A stretch of 32,125 bases of DNA. Origin: Acidimicrobiales bacterium (GTDB taxonomy: Bacteria; Actinomycetota; Acidimicrobiia; Acidimicrobiales; MedAcidi-G1). Under the pieces are notes generated by a model that saw only the letters and a program-made list of their open reading frames with translations, was not told where the DNA came from and ran no database searches. Position 1 is the stretch's first letter. Every line of letters begins with the position of its first letter. Shown piece by piece: positions 18,640 to 28,460 of this stretch. The stretch lies in NCBI GenBank assembly GCA_016845305.1, contig JAERSW010000090.1:1-32125 (forward strand), given 5' to 3'. The position numbers and the translations under genes are program-made.

Positions 18640-18706
18640 GTCGCTCGCCCGGGCCGGGGCCCACCCGGGTCGGTCCCGGATCTCCGCCCTCAAGCTGGAC
18701 GACTGA
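18613..18706 (+). repeat. Duplicated 3' end of lepA
   Basis: The last 27 bases of lepA (18613-18639) recur at 18680-18706. Both encode ISALKLDD followed by a stop. They differ at four positions: two synonymous Leu changes and TAG versus TGA. The second copy is not in the lepA frame and has no lepA-like sequence upstream, so it is a vestige. Confidence 0.85.
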
Positions 18707-18728
18707 GGTTCTTCCGCCCATCCGGCCG

Positions 18729-18742
18729 GGCGGGGCCCCGCC
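18729..18742. repeat. Perfect 14-bp palindrome before hrcA
   Basis: GGCGGGG/CCCCGCC is fully symmetrical and ends 2 bases before the hrcA -10. It could be an operator or part of lepA termination. It does not resemble CIRCE. Confidence 0.5.
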
Positions 18743-18744
18743 GG

Positions 18745-18750
18745 TAGCAT
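18745..18750 (+). promoter_or_regulatory. -10 element of the hrcA operon
   Basis: TAGCAT ends 7 bases before the hrcA GTG, a leaderless arrangement. Confidence 0.6.
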
Positions 18751-18757
18751 CGGAGCC

Positions 18758-19765
18758 GTGTTGGAGGACCGGAAGGCGGCCATCCTGAGCGCGGTGGTCG
18801 AGGAGTACATCCAGACGGCCCAGCCCGTCGGCTCGGCCCGCGTCGCCGCGGCCGACGAGGTCGGCGTGTCGTCGGCCACCGTCCGCAACGAGCTCGTCGC
18901 CCTCGAGGAGCAGGGCTACCTGGCCCAGCCCCACACCTCGGCCGGTCGGGTGCCCACCGAGAAGGGGTACCGGTTCTTCGTCGACCACCTCGACGGAACC
19001 CGGGCCCTCGACCCGGCCGACCGCGACCAGGTGCAGGCCTTCTTCCGACGCTCGCACCGGGAGATGGAGCAGATGCTGGCCGACACGTCCAGCCTGCTGG
19101 CCGACCTGACGGGGAGCGCGGCCGTCGTGCTGGCCCCCGACCGCGACCACCAGGAGGTCCGCTCCGTCCAGGTGGTCGGCCTGACCGACGACCTGGCCCT
19201 GCTGGTGCTGGTCATGGCCAACGGCACCGTCGAGAAGCACACCCTGGAGTTGGCCGGTCCGGCCGCCGGTCCGACCGAGGCCACGCTGGCCGTGGCCGCC
19301 GCCCACCTGTCCGGGGCGCTGATCGGCCGCAGCCTGGCGACGGTCGTCGACACCCCGGTGACCGGCGACGAGGGCGTCGACGCCGTGCTGGCCACCGTGG
19401 CCACCGTCCTGGCCGCCCGCACCGAAGCCGGCGACCTGGCCTGGGTCGGGGGCACCGCCCAGGTGGCCTCGGCGTTCGGCGAGGTCGAGCGGGTCCGCCA
19501 GGTGCTCGACGTCCTGGAGCGCCAGTTCATCGTGGTCAGCCTCATCCGCGACGTCATCGACCGGGGCCTCAGCGTGGCCATCGGGTCGGAGACCGGCGTG
19601 GAGCCCCTCGCCGACTGCTCGCTGGTCGTGGCCCCCTACGAGATCGACGGCGAGGCCGCCGGGTCGATCGGCGTGCTGGGCCCCACCCGCATGGACTATT
19701 CGCAGGCCCTGGCCACCGTGGCCGTGGTCGGTCGGCGCCTCGGCGACCGGCTGACCGAGGGCTGA
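18758..19765 (+). CDS. hrcA: Heat-inducible transcription repressor HrcA
   Basis: This 335-residue protein has the N-terminal winged helix (about 3-75) with hallmark blocks [18 protein letters not shown] and [19 protein letters not shown], then the GAF-like and dimerisation domains ending in [27 protein letters not shown]. HrcA represses chaperone operons through the CIRCE inverted repeat, and its folding depends on GroEL. The gene is first in an hrcA-dnaJ-rsmE unit. I see no CIRCE (TTAGCACTC and its complement) upstream, so this operon is probably not self-regulated by that element. GTG 18758 was set by TAGCAT 7 bases upstream. Confidence 0.95.
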   Translation: MLEDRKAAILSAVVEEYIQTAQPVGSARVAAADEVGVSSATVRNELVALEEQGYLAQPHTSAGRVPTEKGYRFFVDHLDGTRALDPADRDQVQAFFRRSHREMEQMLADTSSLLADLTGSAAVVLAPDRDHQEVRSVQVVGLTDDLALLVLVMANGTVEKHTLELAGPAAGPTEATLAVAAAHLSGALIGRSLATVVDTPVTGDEGVDAVLATVATVLAARTEAGDLAWVGGTAQVASAFGEVERVRQVLDVLERQFIVVSLIRDVIDRGLSVAIGSETGVEPLADCSLVVAPYEIDGEAAGSIGVLGPTRMDYSQALATVAVVGRRLGDRLTEG

Positions 19766-19781
19766 GCCGCCCACCGGGACG

Positions 19782-20906
19782 ATGACCGAACGCGACCACT
19801 ACGAGGTCCTGGGCGTGTCCCGGGACGCCACCCCCGACGAGGTCAAGAAGGCGTATCGGCGCCTGGCCCGCCAGCACCATCCGGACGCCAACCACGGCGC
19901 CGACGCCGCGGCCGCCGAGGCCGAGTTCAAGGCGGTGGCCGCGGCCTACGAGGTGCTCTCGGACCCGGAGCGACGGGCCCGCTACGACCGCTTCGGCCAC
20001 GACGGGCCCGGCGGCACGGGCGGTGATCCGTTCGGCGGGTTCGGCGACATCTTCGAAACGGTCTTCGGTGGCTCGCCCTTCGGTGGGGGAGGAGGTGGTC
20101 GCCGGCGGGCCGGGCCGGTGCCCGGCGAGAACCTGGAGACCACCCTCGAGGTCGACTTCGAGACCGCGGTGTTCGGCTCCGAGGAGGAGGTCTCGGTGCG
20201 GACCGCCGTGGCCTGCGTGGACTGCGAGGCGACCGGAGCGGCGCCCGGCTCGGGGGGCCCGGAGGCCTGCGGCGGATGCGGGGGGACCGGTCAGGTCCAG
20301 CGGGTCCGTCAGTCCATGTTCGGCCAGATGGTCACCGCCACCGCGTGTCCGACGTGCTCGGGTCGCGGTCAGGTGATCCCCGACCCGTGCCGGGCCTGCC
20401 ACGGCGAGGGGCGGGTGGTCGAGGACCGGTCGTTCACCGTCAACGTGCGGGCCGGGGTCGACGAGGGCACCACCCTGCGTCTCACCGGGCGGGGCGCGGT
20501 CGGCCCCCGCGGGGGACCGGCCGGCGACCTCTACGTGCGCCTCCGCGTACGCCGGCATCCCGTATTCGAACGGCACGGTTCGGACCTGTTGCACCGGCTC
20601 GAGGTCCCGATGACGCAGGCGGCCCTCGGCGTGGTGCTCGACTACGAGACGCTCGACGGCACCGAGGAGCTCCAGGTTCCCCGGGGGACCTGCACCGGCG
20701 AGGTCTTCCGGTTCCGCGGGCGGGGCGTACCCCACCTGGAGGGTCGGGGTCGGGGCGACCTGGTGGTGGAGGTGGTGGTGACCACCCCCGACGGCCTGAC
20801 CGACGAGGCCGAGCGACTGCTCCGCGAGCTGGCCGAGGAGCGGGGCGAGGTGGTCGCCGAGCCCGACGAGGGCCTCATCTCCCGCATCCGCTCGGCGTTC
20901 AAGTAG
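19782..20906 (+). CDS. dnaJ: Chaperone DnaJ (Hsp40)
   Basis: This 374-residue type I J-protein has a J domain (1-70) with HPD at 33-35, a Gly/Phe-rich linker (about 73-108), four zinc-finger repeats ([32 protein letters not shown]) and the two C-terminal substrate-binding domains. It stimulates DnaK ATPase and delivers clients. The first zinc repeat has Ala where the motif usually has Gly, but all eight cysteines are present. It starts 16 bases after hrcA and ends 8 bases before rsmE, so it is operonic. dnaK and grpE are not in the window, so this may be the DnaJ2 type found with hrcA in actinobacteria. Confidence 0.95.
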   Translation: MTERDHYEVLGVSRDATPDEVKKAYRRLARQHHPDANHGADAAAAEAEFKAVAAAYEVLSDPERRARYDRFGHDGPGGTGGDPFGGFGDIFETVFGGSPFGGGGGGRRRAGPVPGENLETTLEVDFETAVFGSEEEVSVRTAVACVDCEATGAAPGSGGPEACGGCGGTGQVQRVRQSMFGQMVTATACPTCSGRGQVIPDPCRACHGEGRVVEDRSFTVNVRAGVDEGTTLRLTGRGAVGPRGGPAGDLYVRLRVRRHPVFERHGSDLLHRLEVPMTQAALGVVLDYETLDGTEELQVPRGTCTGEVFRFRGRGVPHLEGRGRGDLVVEVVVTTPDGLTDEAERLLRELAEERGEVVAEPDEGLISRIRSAFK

Positions 20907-20914
20907 GCGGTTCG

Positions 20915-21658
20915 ATGGGTGACCGGGGGCGTGGGCCCGTGCCGGGAACCGCTCCCGACGGCCGGGGCGGGCCCCACGCCTTCGTGGCCGACCTGGCCGC
21001 TCCACGCCTCGACGACGCCGACCACCACCACCTGGCGCGGGTGCTCCGCCTCCGCGACGGCGACCCGATGACCGTCGGCGACGGGCGGGGTGCGTGGCGG
21101 CCGGCCCGCTTCCGCCTCGATCCGGAGGCGGGGCCCGACGCGGACGGCGAGGTCATCGAGGTGGCGGCAGCCGAACGGCCGGTGGCCGTGGGTTTCTCCC
21201 TCATCAAGGGCGGTCGGCCCGAGCTGGTGGTCCAGAAGCTCACCGAACTGGGGGTGGACCGGATCCTTCCCCTGGCCGCCGAGCGCTCCGTGGTGCGCTG
21301 GGACGAGAGCAGGGCGGCGGCCAACCTGGAACGGTTCCGACGGGTGGCCCGCGAGGCGGCCATGCAGTCCCGGCGGGTCCACCTGTCCGAGGTGGTGGCC
21401 GTGGGCAGGCCGGCCGACGTGGCCGACGGCCCCGGCCTGGCCGTGGCCGAACCGGGCGGGGAGCCCCTGGGCGGACCGGGCACCGACCCGGTCGACGTGG
21501 TGCTGGTCGGTCCCGAGGGCGGCTGGACCGACGACGAGTTGGCGGGACGACGCACCGTCGGCCTCGGGTCCACGGTGCTGCGGGCCGAGACGGCGGCCAT
21601 CGCCGCCGGGACCCTGCTGGTCGCCCTGCGCGACGGTCGCCTGTCGTCCGGGTCCTGA
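20915..21658 (+). CDS. rsmE: 16S rRNA m3U1498 methyltransferase RsmE
   Basis: This 247-residue SPOUT-class enzyme methylates U1498 of 16S rRNA using S-adenosylmethionine. The trefoil-knot blocks are VVLVGPEGGWTDDE and LGSTVLRAETAAIAAGTLL; the substrate region KGGRPELVVQKLTELGVDRILPLAAERSVVRW is typical. The N-terminal PUA-like part is HAFVADLA...HHHLARVLRLRDGD. ATG 20915 lies 8 bases after the dnaJ stop; no Shine-Dalgarno is clear. rsmE after dnaJ is a widespread order. Confidence 0.94.
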   Translation: MGDRGRGPVPGTAPDGRGGPHAFVADLAAPRLDDADHHHLARVLRLRDGDPMTVGDGRGAWRPARFRLDPEAGPDADGEVIEVAAAERPVAVGFSLIKGGRPELVVQKLTELGVDRILPLAAERSVVRWDESRAAANLERFRRVAREAAMQSRRVHLSEVVAVGRPADVADGPGLAVAEPGGEPLGGPGTDPVDVVLVGPEGGWTDDELAGRRTVGLGSTVLRAETAAIAAGTLLVALRDGRLSSGS

Positions 21659-21695
21659 CGGACCCGGCCCGTTGCGAACCACGGAGCGCGGTCGC

Positions 21696-21701
21696 TACCG
21701 T
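21696..21701 (+). promoter_or_regulatory. -10 element of the BldD-like gene
   Basis: TACCGT ends 8 bases before GTG 21710, giving a leaderless arrangement separate from rsmE. Confidence 0.55.
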
Positions 21702-21709
21702 CACGTGCC

Positions 21710-22288
21710 GTGGTCACGTCCTCCCGAGCCTCCCGAGCCTCCCGAGCCGTGGCCCGTCCGCCGGCCGGCGGCAACGGCTCCGACGACGACTACAGCGTCC
21801 GGCTCGGCGAGCGCATCCGGGTCATCCGCCGCCAGAAGCGCCTGTCGCTCCAGGACGTGGAGGCCCGCTCGGAGTCGGAGTTCAAGGCATCGGTGCTCGG
21901 CGCCTACGAGCGCGGCGAGCGCGCCGTGTCGGTGCCCCGGCTCCACCGGCTGGCCGAGTTCTACGACGTCCCCGTGGACCAGCTCCTCCCGGTCGGCGAC
22001 GGCGACCAGCCGGTCGAGACGGGCACCGTCGAACCGCCGGCCTGGGTCCCCGGCCAGAAGGTGGTCATCGACCTGGTGGCCCTGGCCGACGTGGACGGTC
22101 CGGAGGTCGAGCTGATCCGTCGCTACCTGGGGATCATCCAGGTCAAGCGCCAGGACTTCAACGGGCGGGTGCTGACCATCCGCCAGGACGACCTCCAGGC
22201 CCTGGCCGCCATCCTCGGCACCGGGGTGGACGACGCCGCGCCGGCCCTCGCCGAGCGCGGACTGTTGCGCCCGCCCGCCGCCCCCTGA
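21710..22288 (+). CDS. bldD: BldD-like c-di-GMP-responsive regulator
   Basis: This 192-residue protein has an N-terminal XRE-type helix-turn-helix (about 30-95: LGERIRVIRRQKRLSLQDVEARS, GAYERGERAVSVPRLHRLAEFYDVPVDQLLP) and a C-terminal domain matching Streptomyces BldD. BldD binds c-di-GMP through R-G-D, eight residues, then R-Q-D-D. Here it reads R147-Q-D149, eight residues, R158-Q-D-D161, so the charged residues are kept and only Gly is changed to Gln. In Streptomyces this protein represses development genes when bound to c-di-GMP. The first 25 residues are extra and hold a Ser-Arg-Ala triplet repeat (21722-21748, three 9-base units). It lies between rsmE and secA with its own TACCGT promoter. 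Confidence 0.88.
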   Translation: MVTSSRASRASRAVARPPAGGNGSDDDYSVRLGERIRVIRRQKRLSLQDVEARSESEFKASVLGAYERGERAVSVPRLHRLAEFYDVPVDQLLPVGDGDQPVETGTVEPPAWVPGQKVVIDLVALADVDGPEVELIRRYLGIIQVKRQDFNGRVLTIRQDDLQALAAILGTGVDDAAPALAERGLLRPPAAP

Positions 22289-22306
22289 AGGGGTCCCGAC
22301 CGGTCC

Positions 22307-22323
22307 GCCGCCGACCCGGCGGC
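22307..22323 (+). terminator. Possible terminator after the BldD-like gene
   Basis: A 6-bp stem GCCGCC / GGCGGC with a 5-base loop lies 19 bases after the stop and 28 bases before the secA -10. There is no T-run. Confidence 0.35.
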
Positions 22324-22350
22324 ACACCCTCGGGCGACGGGGCCGACCGG

Positions 22351-22356
22351 TAGCCT
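22351..22356 (+). promoter_or_regulatory. -10 element of secA
   Basis: TAGCCT ends 9 bases before ATG 22366. The surrounding sequence is nearly the same as the leuS promoter (GTAGCCTCC then ACGACGATG). Confidence 0.55.
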
Positions 22357-22365
22357 CCGACGACG

Positions 22366-25116
<2,751 letters not shown>

Positions 25117-25117
25117 C

Positions 25118-26227
25118 GTGCAGGACTTCGCCCCCGACCTGGCCGCGCTGCGCTCCCGCCTGGAGGAGGCCACCGGCTACCTGCGCATCGACGAGCAGCA
25201 GCAGCGTCGCGACGCCCTCGAGGCCGAGATAGCCGACCCGGACCTCTGGAACGACCAGGACCGGGGACGTCGCGTCCAGAAGGACCTCGCCGCGGTGGTC
25301 GAGGACCTCGAGCTGCACGCCGAGCTGACCGGACGCCTCGAGGACACCGAGACGCTGGCCGAGATGGCCGCCGAGGAGGGCGACGACAGCCTCGAGGAGG
25401 AGATCGCCGAGGCCGTGGCCGACCTGTCGACCCGCTTCGACGACCTCGAGCTGCGGTCGCTGTTCAGCGGCCAGTACGACGAGGGCGACGCCGTCTGCCA
25501 CGTCCAGTCCGGCGCCGGCGGCACCGACGCCCAGGACTGGGCCGAGATCCTGGTGCGCATGTACACCCGGTGGGCCGACCGTCGCGGCTTCCAACTGGAG
25601 GTCGAGTCGGTCTCGGAGGGCACCGAGGCCGGGATCAGCTCGGCCGAGTTCGTGGTCCGGGGCCGCTACGCCTTCGGCCTGCTGCAGTCCGAGCGGGGGG
25701 TCCACCGCCTGGTGCGCATCTCCCCGTTCAACAAGGAGGCCAAGCGCCAGACGGCCTTCGCCTCGTTGCAGGTCGTCCCGTTCTTCGACGAGGTGGCCGA
25801 CGAGGTGGACATCGACGAGGGCGACCTGCGGATCGACACCTACCGGTCGTCGGGGGCCGGTGGCCAGCACGTCAACGTGACCGACTCGGCGGTCCGGATC
25901 ACCCACCTGCCGACGGGCATCGTGACGTCGTGCCAGAACGAGCGCAGCCAGCACCAGAACAAGGACAAGGCCATGCAGATGCTGGCCGCCCGCCTGCTGG
26001 ACCTGGAGCGCCAGAAGCGCGACGCCGAGATCGCCGAGATCGGCGGCGAGAAGCACAACGTGGACTTCGGGAGCCAGATCCGGTCCTACGTCCTGCAGCC
26101 GTACCAGATGGTCAAGGACCTGCGCACCGAGCACGAGGTGGGCGACGTGGCCGGGGTGCTGGACGGCGACCTGGACGGCTTCATGGAGTCGTACCTGCGC
26201 TGGACGCGGGCCAACGCCGGCGCCTGA
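25118..26227 (+). CDS. prfB: Peptide chain release factor 2
   Basis: This 369-residue class I release factor recognises UGA and UAA. The SPF tripeptide (202-204), not PxT, marks RF2, and GGQ (248-250) is the hydrolysis motif. The N-terminal coiled domain and the C-terminal block LQPYQMVKDLRTEHEVGD are complete. The frame is open from GTG 25118, with no internal stop, so the programmed frameshift known from E. coli prfB is absent. The GTG comes 1 base after the secA stop. The secA-prfB-ftsE order is usual for actinobacteria. Confidence 0.96.
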   Translation: MQDFAPDLAALRSRLEEATGYLRIDEQQQRRDALEAEIADPDLWNDQDRGRRVQKDLAAVVEDLELHAELTGRLEDTETLAEMAAEEGDDSLEEEIAEAVADLSTRFDDLELRSLFSGQYDEGDAVCHVQSGAGGTDAQDWAEILVRMYTRWADRRGFQLEVESVSEGTEAGISSAEFVVRGRYAFGLLQSERGVHRLVRISPFNKEAKRQTAFASLQVVPFFDEVADEVDIDEGDLRIDTYRSSGAGGQHVNVTDSAVRITHLPTGIVTSCQNERSQHQNKDKAMQMLAARLLDLERQKRDAEIAEIGGEKHNVDFGSQIRSYVLQPYQMVKDLRTEHEVGDVAGVLDGDLDGFMESYLRWTRANAGA

Positions 26228-26249
26228 CCGACCCCGCCGTCGAAACTCG

Positions 26250-26284
26250 CTGAGCGGTCCCGGGTCCCCCTGAGCGGCCCCGGG
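26250..26284. repeat. Two 15-bp direct repeats upstream of ftsE
   Basis: CTGAGCGGTCCCGGG (26250-26264) and CTGAGCGGCCCCGGG (26270-26284) match at 14 of 15 positions and are 20 bases apart, about two helical turns. They lie 30-64 bases upstream of the ftsE -10, a normal place for activator sites. They may equally be part of prfB termination. Confidence 0.6.
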
Positions 26285-26313
26285 GGCGCCGCGATCGGTC
26301 GGAGCCCCTCTGG

Positions 26314-26319
26314 TACCGT
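26314..26319 (+). promoter_or_regulatory. -10 element of the ftsEX transcript
   Basis: TACCGT ends 7 bases before the GTG of a small frame at 26327 and 72 bases before the ftsE ATG. Other hexamers of this type point to a start codon 6-10 bases away, so the small frame is the likely leaderless start. Confidence 0.5.
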
Positions 26320-26326
26320 GCGCGCC

Positions 26327-26395
26327 GTGCCCCTCCGAGCCCCGTCCTCCGACCCGACGCGGCCCGCGGAGACCCGTCCGGTGGCCGACCGATGA
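26327..26395 (+). CDS. Small leader frame (22 codons) coupled to ftsE
   Basis: A GTG 7 bases after the TACCGT hexamer opens a frame that begins VPLRAPSS, is rich in Pro, Arg and Ser, and ends RPVADR. Its TGA overlaps the ftsE ATG (ATGA), the classic coupling geometry. It is in a different frame from ftsE. No family is recognised. In DNA this G+C-rich a short open frame is common, so the evidence is the promoter position and the overlap, not length. If translated, it would deliver ribosomes to an ftsE start that lacks a clear Shine-Dalgarno. Confidence 0.45.
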   Translation: MPLRAPSSDPTRPAETRPVADR

Positions 26396-27069
26396 TCCGG
26401 CTCGAAGGCGTCTCGAAGGTCTACAAGGGCGACGTGGTGGCCCTTCGCCACGCCACTGCCGAGATCCAACGGGGCGAGTTCGTGTTCCTCGTCGGGCCGT
26501 CGGGATCGGGCAAGTCGACCTTCATCCGGCTGCTGAACCGGGAGGAGGTGGCCGACGAGGGCCGGATCACCGTCTCCGGCAAGGACGTCGGCGAGATGAG
26601 CTCGTGGAAGGTGCCGTTCCTGCGCCGCCAGATCGGCTGCATCTTCCAGGACTACAAGCTGCTGCCGAAGAAGACGGTCTTCGAGAACGTGGCCTTCGGC
26701 CTGGAGGTCATCGGCCGCCCCCGCCATGCGGTGCGCGAACAGGTGCCGGCCATCCTCGAGCTGGTGGGCCTGAGCCGGAAGGCCGACCGGCTGCCCGACG
26801 AGCTGTCGGGCGGCGAGCAGCAGCGGGTGTCGATCGCCCGGGCGTTCGTGAACCGCCCGCTGATCCTGCTGGCCGACGAGCCCACCGGGAACCTCGACCC
26901 GGGCACCGCGGTGGGGATCATGCGCCTCCTGGACCGCATCAACCGCAGCGGCACCACCGTGGTGATGGCCACCCACGACCGGGGCATCGTCGATTCGATG
27001 CGGCGCCGGGTCATCGAGCTGGACCGGGGCGTCATCAAGCGCGACGAGTCGCAGGGCGTCTACGAGTGA
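26392..27069 (+). CDS. ftsE: Cell-division ABC ATPase FtsE
   Basis: This 225-residue ABC ATPase pairs with FtsX to switch on cell-wall hydrolases at division. Walker A is GPSGSGKST (35-43), the signature is [15 protein letters not shown], Walker B is [11 protein letters not shown], and [10 protein letters not shown] carries the switch His. The FtsE-typical [22 protein letters not shown] is present. The ATG overlaps the TGA of a 22-codon leader frame. ftsX follows, separated by 54 bases that hold another small frame. Confidence 0.96.
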   Translation: MIRLEGVSKVYKGDVVALRHATAEIQRGEFVFLVGPSGSGKSTFIRLLNREEVADEGRITVSGKDVGEMSSWKVPFLRRQIGCIFQDYKLLPKKTVFENVAFGLEVIGRPRHAVREQVPAILELVGLSRKADRLPDELSGGEQQRVSIARAFVNRPLILLADEPTGNLDPGTAVGIMRLLDRINRSGTTVVMATHDRGIVDSMRRRVIELDRGVIKRDESQGVYE

Positions 27070-27122
27070 GCGCCCCCGCGCTGCCCTCGCATCGGCCTGT
27101 GCCGGCCCGGACGGGGGCCTGA
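27066..27122 (+). CDS. Small bridging frame (18 codons) between ftsE and ftsX
   Basis: A GTG overlapping the ftsE stop (GTGA) opens the frame [18 protein letters not shown] and stops at 27122, one base before the ftsX GTG (TGAcGTG, the same spacing as secA-prfB). It fills the whole gap between two genes that usually abut or overlap. Like the frame before ftsE it is Pro/Ala/Arg-rich, with no known family. Chance open frames are common at this G+C, so conservation would be needed to accept it. Confidence 0.35.
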   Translation: MSAPALPSHRPVPARTGA

Positions 27123-27123
27123 C

Positions 27124-28020
27124 GTGCTGTACCGACTCTGGTACTACGTCCGGGAGACGTTCACCAGCCTGTGGCGCAACCTGAGCCTGACGCTGGCCGC
27201 CATCCTGACCGTCGCCATCTCGTTGTCGCTGGTGGGCTCGTCGCTGCTGATCCGGGAGGGGGCGGCCCGGGCCACGGCCCAGTTCCAGGAGGGCGTGGAG
27301 TTCATCGTCTTCATGCGGGCCGACGCCACCGTCGACCAGGACGCGGCCATCCGGACGGTGCTGGACACCAGCCCGGCCATCGCCGGCTACGCCTACGTCG
27401 ACAAGGAGGCGGCCTACGTCGAGTTCCAGCAGTTGTTCTCCGACAAGCCGGAGCTGGTGGAGAGCGTCACCGCGGAGGTCATGCCGCCCTCGTACCGGAT
27501 CGTCCCCGCCAACCCGGACGCCGGGAACGTGGCTGAGATGGCCCGACAGTTCGGCGAGCAGCCGGGGGTGAAGGAGGTGGCCACGGCCACCGACGCCATC
27601 CGCCAGATCGAGGACTTCTCCAACCGGGTCAGCCAGGCCCTGCTGGTGGCCGCCGTGGTCCTCGTCGGGGTCTCGGCGCTGCTCATCCTGAACACGGTGT
27701 TCACCGCCATCGGGGCCCGCCGCCAGGAGATCGAGGTGATGAAGCTGGTCGGGGCGACCAACTGGTTCATCCGCATCCCGTTCATGCTGGAGGGCACCAT
27801 CCACGGCCTGATCGGCGCGGGCCTGGCCGTGCCCGCCCTGTTCGTGGTCGACCGCCGGGTCCTGGCCTACTTCCAGGAGTCGGACGCCGTGCCGCTGTTC
27901 CGGGGCTTCGCCGTGCCCGAGGGCTTCGTGTGGGACACCGGCATCTGGTTGCTGGTCATCGGCGGGGTGGTGGGGATGATCGGCTCGGCGGTGGCCGTGA
28001 CCCGCTACATGGACGTCTGA
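27124..28020 (+). CDS. ftsX: Cell-division membrane protein FtsX
   Basis: This 298-residue protein has the FtsX topology: a cytoplasmic start, one helix (about 20-44), an extracellular domain (about 45-170) that contacts a hydrolase partner, then three helices (about 173-195, 220-243 and 270-292). The block IGARRQEIEVMKLVGATNWFI is the cytoplasmic loop shared by FtsX and MacB/LolC proteins. It works with FtsE at the septum. The GTG 27124 start gives the usual MLYRLWYYVRETF opening. The partner hydrolase is not in the window. A Rieske gene starts 4 bases after the stop. Confidence 0.95.
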   Translation: MLYRLWYYVRETFTSLWRNLSLTLAAILTVAISLSLVGSSLLIREGAARATAQFQEGVEFIVFMRADATVDQDAAIRTVLDTSPAIAGYAYVDKEAAYVEFQQLFSDKPELVESVTAEVMPPSYRIVPANPDAGNVAEMARQFGEQPGVKEVATATDAIRQIEDFSNRVSQALLVAAVVLVGVSALLILNTVFTAIGARRQEIEVMKLVGATNWFIRIPFMLEGTIHGLIGAGLAVPALFVVDRRVLAYFQESDAVPLFRGFAVPEGFVWDTGIWLLVIGGVVGMIGSAVAVTRYMDV

Positions 28021-28024
28021 ACCC

Positions 28025-28405
28025 TTGTCGTCCGACTCGTCGGCGGAGGACGGGCGTCCCGGCGAGGGCTGGGTCCGGGTGGCCGACGCGGTGCCCGAGC
28101 CGGGCGCCATCGTCGAGGCGAGCGTGGAGCGATCGGGCCGGACCGACGACCTCGTGGTGTGGACCACGGCGTCGGGCGTGCCCTGCGTGTCCGAGGCCCG
28201 GTGCCCGCACCAGTGGTCGCACCTGGCCCACGACGGCGCCGTGGACGGCGAGGAACTGGTCTGCATCAGCCACTTCTGGCGGTTCGGGACCGACGGCGAG
28301 GGATGGAAGCAGAACGTGAACGGCCGGCGGGACCGCAAGGGCGACCTCGAGGTCCTGCCGTGCGAGGTCCACGACGGAGGGGTCTGGGTCCGGCCCGAGG
28401 GCTGA
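28025..28405 (+). CDS. Rieske [2Fe-2S] protein
   Basis: This 126-residue soluble protein has the Rieske cluster motif CPH (C60, H62) and, 17 residues on, CISH (C80, H83), giving the two Cys and two His ligands. The fold around it (WVRVADAVPEPGAIVEASV...LEVLPCEVHDGGVWVRPEG) is a single Rieske domain without an oxygenase domain, so it probably carries electrons, or is a ferredoxin component. TTG 28025 is the start nearest the ftsX stop; GTG 28079 would still keep the domain. It sits 4 bases after ftsX, where smpB is more usual, so it is likely cotranscribed with ftsEX. Its partner is unknown. Confidence 0.82.
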   Translation: MSSDSSAEDGRPGEGWVRVADAVPEPGAIVEASVERSGRTDDLVVWTTASGVPCVSEARCPHQWSHLAHDGAVDGEELVCISHFWRFGTDGEGWKQNVNGRRDRKGDLEVLPCEVHDGGVWVRPEG

Positions 28406-28460
28406 CCGGGGCGTCCCGCCATGGGATGCTCTGCCGATCGACGAGCGGGAGGCACCGGCC

